Source: Wuchereria bancrofti (Eukaryota > Nematoda > Chromadorea > Rhabditida > Onchocercidae). From it: DNA of 64,000 nt. The notes beneath the pieces were generated by a model. The model saw only the letters and a list, made by a program, of their open reading frames with translations. It was not told the DNA's origin and searched no databases. The position numbers and the translations under genes were made by a program. The stretch is from contig SSBO01000007.1 in assembly GCA_005281725.1 (NCBI GenBank), forward strand, positions 1,184,402-1,248,401. The letters are read 5' to 3'. Shown here one piece after another: positions 1 through 11,291 of the stretch (within the stretch, counting starts at the first letter, position 1; every line of letters begins with the position of its first letter).

Positions 1-279
1 ATACAGTATGCGATGTATAGTATAACGTACAATGATAGTCTTTCTTTCAGCATCAAGTTCTTTCCCAAAACTATTTTTTTTTTAAACTTGGCTATTATTA
101 AAGACATCAGGTTGTTTAGTATTACTCGCCTAACTCCCACTTAACATCTTGTTATTACCAAAAGAATTTAAGTTGTTAAGACAGTGAACACTGAATGACT
201 ATGATTAAGGAAGTTCAAATAAATTAAAGCATAAAATAAGTCTTTTGAATAGTAATGTCTCTTAAACAGTAAATTACAG

Positions 280-644
280 CTTGTGTTTGGCAAGACGAGC
301 AGTGCGAATTGGTGTTGCAGCTTGACAAAGGCTTAAGCCTAATTAGTCATGATGGCCAAATCCGATGGCAGTATCCATTTGAAACCATTCGAGCTACCGG
401 TGACGACGGGAACAGATTTCTGTGGATCGATTTTGGTCCACCTTCCGGCGAACAGGTACATGACTCACAGATTTTCGAAACATAAAATGAATTTTAGCTT
501 AGGAATCCAACCTTGATTTAGAATCGCGAACATCAATTCACTACTTTTCAGGAAATCGACTTGCTTTCATCACCAAAACCAGTTGTTTTTATTCTTCACT
601 CATTTCTTGCCACAAAAGTTTATCGGCTCGGATTATATGCATAA
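280..644 (+). CDS. Syntrophin, C-terminal exons (5' part outside window)
   Basis: Two exons are visible, 280-455 and 552-644, ending at TAA 642-644; the intron 456-551 is GT-AG and the join is in phase. The first exon begins behind ATTACAG and reads CVWQDEQCELVLQLDKG, then WQYPFETIRATGDDGNR and LWIDFGPPSGEQ. The second gives EIDLLSSPKPVVFILHSF and ends KVYRLGLYA. This is the syntrophin-unique C-terminal region; alpha/beta syntrophins finish with a closely similar KVTRLGL tail. Syntrophins are adaptors that bind dystrophin or dystrobrevin at the plasma membrane (family knowledge). The PDZ and PH parts must lie upstream of base 1. The tail fits the alpha/beta type (C. elegans stn-1) better than gamma, but this is an inference from a short stretch. 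Confidence 0.85.
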
Positions 645-1150
645 CATGCAAGAGAATGACGATGTCCAGTCAACTGTTTCATAGCTCTCTTGCTTAATAA
701 CATAACTTATTTTAGCATTAAATATCTGCTCATGTTTTCTTTCTGCTAAAACATTTTTCTCGCTACTTATTGGTTTCAAATGTTTGTAACTTATACCATT
801 TCAATCTGTTTATAAAGAGTTGTAACTGTATCCTAACATAACATTTCTTATTTAGCACAAAACACAGCAAGAAATGTAACAAGGAATAATGCCTGAATGG
901 AGAAGCGAACAGCAATATCGGGAGCATACATTAAAGTTGAGGACTTAATTGATAGCAACAGCTTGTTCCCGCTGTTCTCAAAAAGTATTTCAAAAGACAG
1001 ATTTATAAAGTCAACCTCTGACAGCAGTTATAATACCGGAAGTTCTAAGTTGCGTAAGAAGTAGGTTAACTAACCAGTATATAGTGCATTTCCACCAAGT
1101 TTTTTTTATAACGAATAGTGACTTTCGTCATTCAAACAAAACACGGGATA
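645..1150. other. Spacer between syntrophin and FCF1 3' ends
   Basis: About 500 bp separate two convergent stop codons. No ORF or exon-like segment is supported. It presumably holds the 3' UTRs of both genes; I see no clean AATAAA close to the syntrophin stop. Confidence 0.6.
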
Positions 1151-2742
1151 TTAGTTCACGGGAGCACCGTATGCATCAGGCATACGCTCTATTGAGAATC
1201 GATGTTGCCTAATATACAGAATAGGAACACCTGGAATTTTACGAATCCGTCGTTTCAAATCCTTGTCACATGTGGCAACCATATAACATTTATGCTAAAA
1301 GAATGATGAAAAATGAATACGAAATTAAGGATATGCACATTTTGGTGGTAACAACTTTCATTCGATAGGTCCAGATGTTTTCTGACGAAAAAATATTTTT
1401 TTCAAAGAATTCCTTCCGAAAAAAAAAATCTCCTATCCTAATAAGTACTTAAATATGAAGATGTAATGTGTCCCTGTAACATGATTCTGCATAGGTTTGA
1501 AGAAACTATGACTTCATTCGATTCCACTCAATCGTTCAATCTATTATAGGATTTCATACAAGTCACGTACTGCGCCTTTTCTTGATGTCTTAAGAATAGT
1601 TCCCATCAACAAAGTTGAAACAAAGAAAGCTATTGGCATACCTGCGTAACCCTTTGTACGATACAGTCGTCGGCGTAAATTCCCTTATGAGAACATGACA
1701 AACGTTTAAACCGATTATCTTTAATAATTTTTAGAGCAACTTTGCATCGCTGTCCAAGCTTTTCCAATTCACCCAAAACGCAGTCTGTTACATATGGTAT
1801 CGCTAAAAATCAAAAACTATTGGAATGTGAATTAATCAACCCTTAACTTTCTAACTTTCAAAAAATCATTAATGTGGAAAAAAGTTAATTTACTGTAAAA
1901 CAAACTTTTCGCATACAAACAGTCCATAAATCCTTGCATAATATCAATCCTATATTTAATGGAGAAATTGACAAAATTCGTATCGACGATTATATGAAAT
2001 GGTGGTCCAAGCTGGGTGTTGTACTTCAAGAACATCGCTGTTGATACTTGAGGTCTGCAAATTATGAGATAAACATGAACATATTAAAAATGAAGTACCA
2101 AGAACTGGAAAATGAAAATTACGAGAAGGGAAGAAAATAACATACGCTTCGACAACTTTCAACGCTTGCTTATCGTCTTTATTTTTCTTCCTAATAACGC
2201 GATCACTTTCTTTACTGAAAGCAAGGAATTAACAATTTTATGAGACCATTTCTTGTAACATATTTCCTGATATAGACAAACCTGCATACCCTCACGTTGA
2301 GTTACGGTCCTAGTCGTAGAACTACTCCATCTACTAATTAACAAGGAATGAAACATATTTTATTTAACACTATTTAATCACTACTAACGACTTAGCTTCT
2401 CCCAACATGTCTCAAATAGGTTTTATTCTTTAATACTCAATAATACATCAATGATTACATTAAAGCAATGCCACTGATTAATGAAACTGTATAACTTCTT
2501 TTCCGACGCAGAACTAAATCTTTAAACAATTAAACAAACAAACATTCGCGAATCGGTTGGCTTGATCATTTTTGCCATTTTCGTGGAAATTTTCTGAGTT
2601 TTCTTGAGTTTACCCTGAAAAAATCCAATGGTATTTATTATATATATATATAATGAAACGGTTATGATTTAATACAATAAATTAGTTAGATATATTACTC
2701 TTCCTAACGAATACTAATTAATACAAAGGAGCAACTTACCAT
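1151..2742 (-). CDS. FCF1: FCF1/UTP24, PIN-domain 18S rRNA processing nuclease
   Basis: Six exons on the minus strand: 2740-2742 (the ATG alone), 2544-2614, 2146-2214, 1906-2054, 1642-1802 and 1151-1294. They join in frame to 198 codons plus stop, the same length as human FCF1. Recognisable blocks are [56 protein letters not shown] and [14 protein letters not shown], ending [15 protein letters not shown]1 is the SSU-processome PIN nuclease that cleaves pre-18S rRNA in the nucleolus (family knowledge). The acidic residues of DTN, the E of LGELE and ADDC fit the PIN catalytic positions. Two introns use the donor GTTTGT (at 2543 and 1905). The gene is divergent from NDUFS4 with about 490 bp between the start codons. 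No frame damage is seen. Confidence 0.93.
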
Positions 2743-3231
2743 ATTTCCTATTTAACTGATTGCTCACTATTCTGAAAATTCGAAAGAATCCGGAAAGGTG
2801 AAAAATCTACACCCAGTAGTCTATCTGGGCGAAATATAACGAGCCGCAAAATTATCCGTTAAATCTGAGGACCAAGGGAGTATAACATTTCGATTGCTTG
2901 TAGAATTTGTAGGAGAGAATGGGGGATTGACTGGGGAGTGAGCTATTCGGTGTGGCAGTCTTTGACATTTTGACATTTCGGAAGAGGATTAAGAGAATAG
3001 AGGTGAAGTATTTCGACTATAAAGTAGGAAGAGAGGAGGAAGCACATCAGTCTCTCGGAAAAGATCATCAAGCAGTAAATTTCAGTCTTTTAAGTAAATC
3101 AGGATTGATATATTCATTCCCTAAATTTGCCGTAAGAATATCACAAGATTAAGCAAATCTGCCGTAAGTATGATAAGATACTATTGATTTAATATGTACT
3201 GTAGATTAAAATATATTTCAGAGTAATATAT
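2743..3231. promoter_or_regulatory. Shared divergent promoter region FCF1 / NDUFS4
   Basis: This 489 bp lies between the start codons of two divergent housekeeping genes, so it must hold both 5' ends. A G-rich stretch near 2910-2945 stands out from the AT-rich surroundings. An open frame at 2952-3152 (66 codons) has no recognisable similarity and is not called as a gene. Confidence 0.5.
3212..3221 (+). other. Putative spliced-leader trans-splice acceptor of NDUFS4
   Basis: ATATATTTCAG ends at 3221, ten bases before the ATG at 3232. No upstream exon is needed by the protein, so this fits a nematode SL acceptor. Inferred from position and consensus only. Confidence 0.5.
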
Positions 3232-4650
3232 ATGTTATATACACCTGTTGCCGAAATGCTATCCACATCCAGTGTTCACCTGTTGCGTTCACTTGGAATT
3301 CGTTGCCTTGCAAATAGTGCCGGTGATTCACACACTCACTATCCGATTTCAACAGTAACCCGGAAATCGATTGATGATGTATTGGAACCATTACAGGCGC
3401 CAACAAAGATTAAGGTTTCGGATGAAGTGCAAAAGGTTTTGTTTATTTCTAGGTCAAATTTAAGATTAGGTCGATGTAATTTAAGATTAGATCTCAATAC
3501 GTTGTGTTGAATAGAGTCAGAAGGGCGGTGCTGGATGTGTTGGCTTTTTACACTTTTTGAAAAGGAATTATTCCTTTAACCGAATAGTTAAGTGTGCATT
3601 TCCACACTCGGAAATAATTGGCAAACAGATGTTTACATCATGGCCGCAATACCAATCTTTGATCGCTAGCAGGTGTTTACTTCAAATGCCTGGTTATGAG
3701 ATCATGTGATAGATCGAAGTTATTTAACTAGGCCACTACTGCTCAGAGATGTAAATGTAATTGCCACTGGAAAGGAGCATAATATATACTAAAAACACAG
3801 TTATGTATTTAAGAATTTAATTTTAAATTACGATAACATTGTAGCAAACAGTAGATCTTTCTGGTGTACCTGTGGATTTTTTACGCAGTCGTCGAGTACG
3901 TATATATCGACCAGCACGTGAAGCAACTCAGTCAGGTTGGGCGAGAACCAGAACGTGGAAAATTGAACTGGATAATCTGGAAAGATGGGAGAATTCACTG
4001 ATTGGTTGGTCTAGCACGTAAGTTATATTATATAATATATCAGTGGTAGCGTGAGACTTTTGTATAAATTTTTAATTGATATGTTGAGCTTGTAAAATAC
4101 AGCTTGGATTCAAATCTCATGACTTCATGGATTCGTGTATAAGTTTTTACTCTACTTAAGGTTATTTTTTTTTTTTGACTTCATTACTCTGCTTGAGGAT
4201 TTGCTTAAAAGATTGAAAGATTTGAAGTTCTGATAGAGAGAATTTAATTTATCTAAAAATAAAAAAGTTCCAATAGAATACAGACGGTCAGTAAATTATT
4301 GGCCATCCAGTAGCAAAAATAATGTAGCTTAAAATACTGAACTTTTCGTTTGTCTTTGAATGCTGAAAGGTTTCTTTCGTATACTATTAGCAGCGGATGA
4401 AAAAGTCACTGTGAATGTAAAGTGAATTATAAGACATAAGATTGCTTTCTTGTTTCTTATTTATAGGGGTGACCCTTTAAGTAATATCTCTATGGCTATG
4501 GATTTTGCATCAAAAGAGGATGCTGTTCGGTACTGTGAAACGAACAATTTAAATTATGAAGTGATCGAACCAAATGAGCGAATAATTAAGCCGAAAAGTT
4601 ATGCAGAGAATTTTTCATGGAATAAACGAACAAGAATTACTAATAAGTAA
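3232..4650 (+). CDS. NDUFS4: NADH:ubiquinone oxidoreductase subunit NDUFS4 (18 kDa, AQDQ)
   Basis: Three exons, 3232-3435, 3845-4017 and 4467-4650, encode 186 residues. The N-terminus is a plausible mitochondrial presequence (SSVHLLRSLGIRCLANS). Family blocks follow: VDFLRSRRVRIYRPAREATQ, ELDNLERWENSLIGW, DPLSNISMAMDFASKEDAV, and SYAENFSWNKRTRI near the C-terminus. NDUFS4 is an accessory subunit of mitochondrial complex I needed for late assembly of the NADH-oxidising arm (family knowledge); the C. elegans counterpart is LPD-5. The first intron begins GTTTTG; its acceptor was placed at TTGTAG/3845 because the nearby CAG at 3849-3851 would put an in-frame stop first. Start at 3232 was chosen for the SL-like acceptor just upstream; an in-frame ATG at 3256 is an alternative. 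A polyadenylation signal lies at 4986-4991. Confidence 0.93.
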
Positions 4651-5475
4651 TATATGCACAGCAGTCGCTTGTAGGTCAGATCGAGTTGGATTACATCAAC
4701 CATTTTTAGATGCGTGTATCTGCCAATTCCTACCTTTAACTGAGAAAGTTGTAACTGCCTGCGTTATTTACTGTTAAATAAGCACCTCTCCTGTTATGAC
4801 AACACTCAAGTGGCACATATAGTTTGTATTACATATTGTCGTGTTTTGAAACTCAGCGGTCTTTCGCCGGGTGATTATAAAACGACGATCCTTAGTCCCG
4901 TTCAGTACAAAAGGACAGGTTTTAGGCTTGGAACATCTTTTAAAGAAATTGGATTTGTGCATTTGCCTCCGCAATATTCTGTATAAATAAAGCTTTCATC
5001 ATGTTTAACTTTCATGTACATATTTACTGTGGTTATTAAACCAAAAGAAATTTATTGTCTCAGTTTCTTTTTGTCAGTTCAGTATAGAAAGAAAGACACT
5101 GAATTAGACTTTGAAGTAAAGTGTGAACAATTGAGAGTGAACTGGATCATGTAGATGAAGATATTAAAAATAAGTTTAAATGGTCTAACCCACTGCTAAG
5201 TTTGCATGGCTTCTATACGTTGTGGTTCTTTTCTTAGGTTGTTTACGTTTTGCTACTGCTGTTAGTACATTCATGTGAAGTGTTGGTAAAAGAACAAGCT
5301 GCAGTGTTTGATGATAGTGATTTTTTTTTTAAATAATGTAGTCAAGTGTTTGAAAGATACATGGAATTTTCTGCTCAGTATAAAAAACTGGATGTGTAGA
5401 ATATGATAAGTTCTAGATCCTTCATTACACTAAAACATTACTCATGCGTCTGAACGACTTTTTCATGTCGAAAGA
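4651..5475. other. NDUFS4 3' region and spacer to the SS18-like gene
   Basis: 825 bp without a supported gene. The first 350 bp look like the NDUFS4 3' UTR, ending near the AATAAA at 4986-4991. The minus-strand frame at 4774-4974 has no recognisable features and overlaps that UTR. Confidence 0.6.
4986..4991 (+). terminator. AATAAA polyadenylation signal, NDUFS4
   Basis: Canonical hexamer 336 bp after the NDUFS4 stop codon, in the expected orientation. Confidence 0.55.
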
Positions 5476-6297
5476 ATGACTGTAGGGAAAATGTCACTAA
5501 CATTTGCGGGAAGTGCACAAATTGGAGCGAGACCGGACAAAGCCACGATTCAAAAAATGCTGGATGAGAATGGCCAGTTGATCAGAGTTATCGTACGATA
5601 CCAAAACATGGGAAGGTTCGTTTAGAACTACGAAAGATTTAATCTCTTGTATGACTTTTTATAAATTACTCGGTTCTGATAAATGGACATTGGGAACTTA
5701 ACTGAAAGCTAAAATCAGCAACAAATATCTGGTGGGACTGCTGGTCATGTAGTACGGTAATTTTGATTGAAGATCAGGCTTTCTGATCATTTTAATTTAC
5801 TAGCTAATTAGGAAGATGTGCGTTGCTGCATTTCATGTTAATCTACAAAGATCATAGTTATTTCCCACAACTGATCATTTATCCTACTGCGCTTAGCGTA
5901 TCATTCATACATAAATGGTGAAGTTATTAAGAACAGAAGCCAAAGCAAAACTACTGAACAAGGAATTAATAACAAGACACATTTTTGCTTCAGGGCAAAT
6001 GATGCTCTCCAATACCAGCAACTTCTTCATCGAAATCTCGTCTACCTCGCTTCATTAGCTGATGCTAGCATCCAGCAGGAGCTTACGCAGCAGGTGTCAC
6101 TGTTTCCATCATTTTTTTTTTTGTGCCTTCATTTCTGGAATTTTAGATCAGGAACTCCCAAATTTCCAGTAGAGTGGGATTATTCTCCTAATTTTCACTT
6201 TTCTTTGCAGAATATAAAGAAACAGATTTTGCAGAACGACAATATAAAAAAGGAGGTTACAAGGCAAGATCTAATTTCGAATCAACAAAATACTTAA
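5476..6297 (+). CDS. SS18: SS18/SSXT-domain protein, short form
   Basis: Three exons, 5476-5615, 5994-6093 and 6211-6297, give 108 residues. The core is the SSXT (SNH) domain: KATIQKMLDENGQLIRVIV, then RANDALQYQQLLHRNLVYLA, then SLADASIQQELTQQ. SS18 is a subunit of BAF-type SWI/SNF chromatin remodellers and contacts the ATPase module through this domain (family knowledge). Vertebrate SS18 carries a long QPGY-rich C-terminal activation domain; here translation stops 28 codons into the third exon, so that domain is absent and only a polar tail remains. First intron donor is GTTCGT. Same strand as NDUFS4 with 825 bp between stop and start. AATAAA hexamers at 6443 and 6474 follow the stop. Confidence 0.88.
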
Positions 6298-7380
6298 GAC
6301 GAATTATTCACAGCTCCATATACCACACTGAGTACTTGTACATGATTCATATGTTTTACAATCTTTTGAAAAGGACTTTGTTTTATCTTTCGATCTATCT
6401 TCTGGCAACAAAATCGCTGTCGTATGTTCATATTTGCAACAGAATAAACAAATGAGTGTGTAATTTTACAATGAATAAAAATTTACAAAGATAAAAAATA
6501 TATGAAGCTGAAAATTTTTAAATTTGAAATGGTATACTATTAAGAAGTCGGAGGCATGTGAAAACAAAAGAGATACGATGTGTGAAATAAGATCTTGAGA
6601 TAATGAGCTCACTATGACATATGATTGTACAAAGTGTGCAAAAGTGACACCAGGATGGATTAAAGTGCTGAGCATTATAAATACCAGACAACCATCTGTG
6701 ATCCTTTAAAATATCTTGCAGGGATTTTATTCAGATGGCAAATATTTATCAGCGGAGTGAAAGTGAATATCAAACATAGTCATAAGCGATTACAGTGGTT
6801 CGGGAAATAAGAGCAGTAACTTTCATTTTTACTGCATCGCTACATAAAAAAAAAGAAATTATAGAGACTCTGAAGAATACTAAAAACAGCGAATGTTATA
6901 TTTAAATTCATAAATTGCTTATCACAATGCGTAGATAAATATATAGAGACACAAATAACACCGGGAGAGAAGAATTCAAAGAGAATTTTTTATAAACTGA
7001 AATTACTGAATGACTAGGATCTCGACAGTTTGCAAATTTAAAACTTCACAAGTTTTAAATCCAAAAGAACTTCATATGAAGCTCATTTGCTAAACTAATG
7101 TAGCGCCATTTTAACATAAAATTCATCAAATAACGAATATCAGTCAACAATTATGAGACAACAAAATTCAAATTTAGAACTTTATATGAAGTTCGGTTTC
7201 CACCAACACAGTAATTAAAGTTTTTAAAATTAAGAGTCCTAAATCTTTACCACAAAGAATATAATATTCCGGTAAGAAGTGGAAGTGAAAATGAGTTCAA
7301 CAAAAAAAAACCAATCAAAAAGTTCAAGTTCACTTTAAGTATACCATCCAAGTTATTACATCTTTGATTCTTTGAAGTTA
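6298..7380. other. Convergent spacer SS18-like / PDP
   Basis: 1.1 kb between two convergent stop codons. It is AT-rich, with AATAAA at 6443-6448 and 6474-6479 for the plus-strand gene. The minus frame at 6466-6675 is not supported by any family feature. No RNA gene is seen. Confidence 0.6.
6443..6448 (+). terminator. AATAAA polyadenylation signal, SS18-like gene
   Basis: Canonical hexamer 146 bp after the stop codon; a second copy lies at 6474-6479. Confidence 0.5.
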
Positions 7381-10098
7381 TTAGACTGGATGATGAAGAT
7401 ATTTTTGGTTGAAATGTATAACGATAATAGTGATATCATCCCTGTACCTACGTGTTACATCAGGCGGTAACTGTAGCATTTCAATTAGTCGTAGGTACTG
7501 AGCCGAAACTTCTCCAGGACCACCTAAAGCATGTCGAAGTAGATGAGTAGCGCTGTTTTCATCCAGTGGCTTCTTACTCGTTCTGTGCAACCGTTGCTTC
7601 AAGTCTTCGTGAACCTGGAATAAGACTGCTTAAGAAATGGTACTATTCAAACTACTTAAATTTTTACCATATAATCTAACAGTACAGTATAAAAAGTTCA
7701 TCGCTTCAGATTATTCTATGGTTTTGTGAATTCAATATTCAACCAAGGAAAAAAGTAATACGTGGAAAAAGCAAAATTCAAGCACCTGTGACAACATAGT
7801 TCCTGCAAAAGGTGTATACGAAGTGAGGGTTTGCATGCCCAATGTATGATCGAATACCAGCCGCACCACTGTGTCAGGGTCAAGAAAATCCCAAAGACCA
7901 TCCGTAGCAAGTACCATAAAGTGATCATTAGGAGTCAATTTATGGTACAAAACCTATAATACAGTTGTCAAAGTTGAGACTTCAAATCTTATTTTCAATA
8001 ATCCATTAGGAAAATAATATAATGCCATATTTTCTTTTGCAAGACCCGTCAACAATTACTCCTTAAACGTCATTCTCACCGACACAACCTACAACTGTTA
8101 TGCATGTAACATTAATTTACGCGCTTACTTCTGGTAAAGAGCTAAGGTAGGGTGGTGAGTCCATTCCATATGGCACGGGATGACTCTTGGCACCAAATAT
8201 TTCTTTTTGTAGCTCAGCTGACCATTTGTATCTAACATCACCAAATGCCCTGAAAGGAAATAATTCACCAAAAAGCCGACCGCCGACTATCAAATTGTTC
8301 GTTTCGCTATGTGGGTGAGCGTCTCTAATTCGCTGTACCTAAAAATGGATCGCCCTGTGAGTGAATTAATGAAGCTTCATAAACTAAATTGATTTCATTT
8401 AAAAATAAATTACAACTTACTATTCAGCACAATGTTATTTAACGTTTAAAAATAAATTACGACTTACTATTCAGCACAAGTACAGCGCAAAGACCGTGGT
8501 CAAATTACTTGACTAGAACGAGTTACAAATCGAACTTCCATTTCTAAGCCTTTAGAGTACTGTGGCCACCATTAGCATGAAAATCTTTGCCTTCTTTTAG
8601 AAATTCCAGTTAAAACTGCTTTCTTCATCCTATCAAGTTTTTTTAGAAACAAAAGAGAAACAGGTCTACCTCATCAGCATTATCAACACAATGTGGCTTC
8701 GAAAGAGGCATGGCTGAGATAACACCTTGGCTATATAATCCTAACACCGCCGCACTGTCACCCACATTTGCCACATGCAAATTTACACCACGAACGTGAG
8801 CTACAACTGCACAGGAGCCTGCCATCACCATTCCAGCATACTGCCTTCAATAAATCTCTTTGAAGATTTTCCAAAATTAAATTGGACATTTCTCATCCAA
8901 TATTGAAATTTAACTCTATTTCATGAATTACAAAACATTTCTACTTTTTCTCTATTTCATAGAAATTACATCACTAAGCTTCATTTCTAAAAAAGATTTA
9001 GCCTTAAACACACACTATCACCATCACCTTTTGCCGCCCTACTGCTGATCATCGCATGATCTATGCACCTATGGAGGAGCCTAATTAAAACGAATGAAGG
9101 ATCGAAATGGAAAACTTAAAAGCTTAACTCACTTTGACAATTCACTGTGCCTTTCGTTCAGTGCATTAGTAGACAAATCACTGTCACATGCACAGAAAGA
9201 GAGTTCTAGTGCCTTCCTCACTGTTGTCATCGTTGAGTCGCTCAGTGCTTCTTTGTAAAAATTTTCGACGTTTTTCAAATGGTTTTCTCTAAAACATGAA
9301 TGTATTTTTCAGCATTTAGTATTTACATTATAGTAGAAGTATTTCTTCTAGACTTCATACGAAAACCGATTTCAGAGTAATCGATTTAAAAGCAAGAAGA
9401 AAAAAAAAAACTGCGCAAATTTTTAAAAAGGAATAGGAACGCGAAGTTTCATACCTATATATTTCATCTAGTAAATCACCATTCGTAAAAAACCAGTGTA
9501 ATCTGTCTCTAATGGGTAAATCAGTGACAATATGTTGTTTCAACGTAGATGCGGATATGTAATCAAATAACCGTGTTGAAATATAACGGCTGCAAGAATT
9601 ACCACCATGTCCATCAAATACACCTAAAAAAGCACTGCGATGACACAAATCCTAAATTTACCAGTGAAACTAATTCAAGAGTTTCTATTTATGAACCATA
9701 ATTCATAAAGCTAAATTCTGGTGGTTAGACGAAAACTACAAAAAGCTCTACTTTTTCGGGAAAAATCTTCCACTTAGTTTAATTCCTTACTTAACTGAAA
9801 CCAATAAGACATATCTTTTCTAACCTAGTTTTTTTTTTTTTTTTATTTCAAAAGGATTAAAAAGGAAAAATAGTCAACCGAAAACGAAGGCTTCGGATGA
9901 AAGACATTTTGCAGCTGCATAATAATCTTCCGTAGGATGATTAGCAGGTAAATGTGCGATGTCGATTCGAGCGACAGCTCTATCTGCAACGGTACAGGAT
10001 TGTTCGCTAGACCGAAGCTGAGCATCAGTATAAGCTCGTGACGCTCGCAAATGACGACGTGCTTGTCGCCAAACGTTGTTTTGAACTTTTTGAATCAT
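7381..10098 (-). CDS. pdp-1: Pyruvate dehydrogenase phosphatase, catalytic subunit (PP2C family)
   Basis: Seven exons on the minus strand: 9886-10098, 9455-9651, 9133-9288, 8670-8844, 8129-8338, 7786-7953 and 7381-7614, giving 450 residues. The start (MIQKVQNNVWRQARRHLRAS) is arginine-rich without acid, as in a mitochondrial presequence. PP2C metal-site motifs are all present: LPANHPTED near residue 55, VFDGHGG at 82-88, VANVGDSAAVLG, RAFGDVRYKW near 277, VLATDGLWD near 331-339, and YRDDITIIV near 430. LPAN.P.ED and RAFGD with K-W are typical of PDP rather than other PP2Cs. It reactivates the pyruvate dehydrogenase complex by dephosphorylating E1-alpha in the matrix (family knowledge). The donors at 9885 (GTTTTC) and the acceptor before 8844 are non-consensus but are the only ones that keep frame. 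C. elegans pdp-1 is the expected orthologue. Confidence 0.9.
8398..8479. repeat. 35-bp direct repeat in a PDP intron
   Basis: Two near-identical 35 bp copies (8398-8432 and 8445-8479), differing at one base, lie in the intron between exons 8670-8844 and 8129-8338. This looks like a local tandem duplication. Confidence 0.8.
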
Positions 10099-11291
10099 CT
10101 CACCAATAACATGAATTCATTGTTGCCTGACATTTAAAGAAAAAAAAATGTATTTCATTTATATTTTTGAAACTTGACCAAAGTATTAATCAAGGGAAAC
10201 CCGAAAACTAGGGAAATTTCGATCGAAGCATACTTTAATGCATTTCTTTTCCCTTGAAGTTTCACATGTCGACATTTATGTCACTTATCAAATATTTCGA
10301 TTGATAAAGTTGTAAAATAATAAAAGAGAAATATTCATACAAACCATTTTGAAAATTAAATATACACTGTAAAAAAGACTTAAGATATTATTAGGGATAG
10401 AATTTCGTGTGTAGCAACACGTAACACTTCTTCTGTTGATCTCCAAAACAAGATATAGATGGAATAAAGGTATTTATACTTAACAAAAGTTTTATTTTTC
10501 TCTAATCCACTTTCATTTTCAAAATCAGATTCATCATAACAGCAAAAAATCAAATTCATAAAAACATATACATTAGAGAAATAGCAAGAGAGAGTGAGAA
10601 AAAAAAATTCCCCGTGATCTAGCGCATTCATTAATATTTTCTATGACCACACAATTAAATACTGTTAATTTTGCATAAGAAGAGAAAAGAGCACTTGTTC
10701 GCTGTTTCAAGAAATAAAAATAGGTATAAAAATCAAAAAGTATTTCAAGCAATTTCACGAAATGCACATAGTTGCTTTCTCTTACCTTTTTTCCTAACAA
10801 TCAATCATTTATTTTGTTAAAAAAAGAGGAAAGAAAATCTTTTACGTATTGAAATGAGATAATTATAAAGCAAATTTGTTGAAAATCTAAAAGTTTTACT
10901 GTTACTTTTCATATCAAAATGTCACCGTTAGTACACCGTTATGTGTTAAAAGCAATGTTGACGAAATGTGAGGTTATAATAAAATTTTAAAACTGTCAAC
11001 GAATTATCACTGCAATGAAATCATTGCAAGTAGAAACAAAACATGTTAAATCATCTTGAATTACAGAAAAATCAATGAAGTAGAAAGAAGAGGTTATGAA
11101 AAGAGATAACTTAACTAATATCACATCACACGACAAATTTCATATCTAAAACCATAAAACTATTTTAATGTAATCGATGGAATAATAGGACGGTGGAGAT
11201 CAATATTTAGTATTTCGGGAATAATTTTAATTTTTTCTTCTCTTAAACTAATTCGAAGAAAAGATTAGCAAAAGAAACAGTCACCTTAATT
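10099..11291. other. Region upstream of PDP, no supported gene
   Basis: 1.2 kb of AT-rich DNA. The PDP 5' end probably lies at the TGTCAG acceptor about 25-40 bases upstream of its ATG. Minus-strand open frames at 10380-10631 and 10573-10800 contain short coding-like stretches, but I could not join them into a credible model. Confidence 0.45.

Noticed and set aside
4030..4130. tRNA-like boxes (AGTGGTAGCGTGAGAC and GGATTCAAATCTC) inside an NDUFS4 intron
   Set aside because: Spacing is plausible for A and B boxes, but no acceptor stem or anticodon stem can be paired, so at most a decayed tRNA relic or chance.
10380..10800. Minus-strand frames with coding-like pieces (RTSALFSSYAKLTVFNC, STEEVLRVATHEILS)
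   Set aside because: The first frame opens with TTG rather than ATG, splice sites are ambiguous and no family is recognised; kept only as a possibility linked to the 11.3-11.6 kb ORF.
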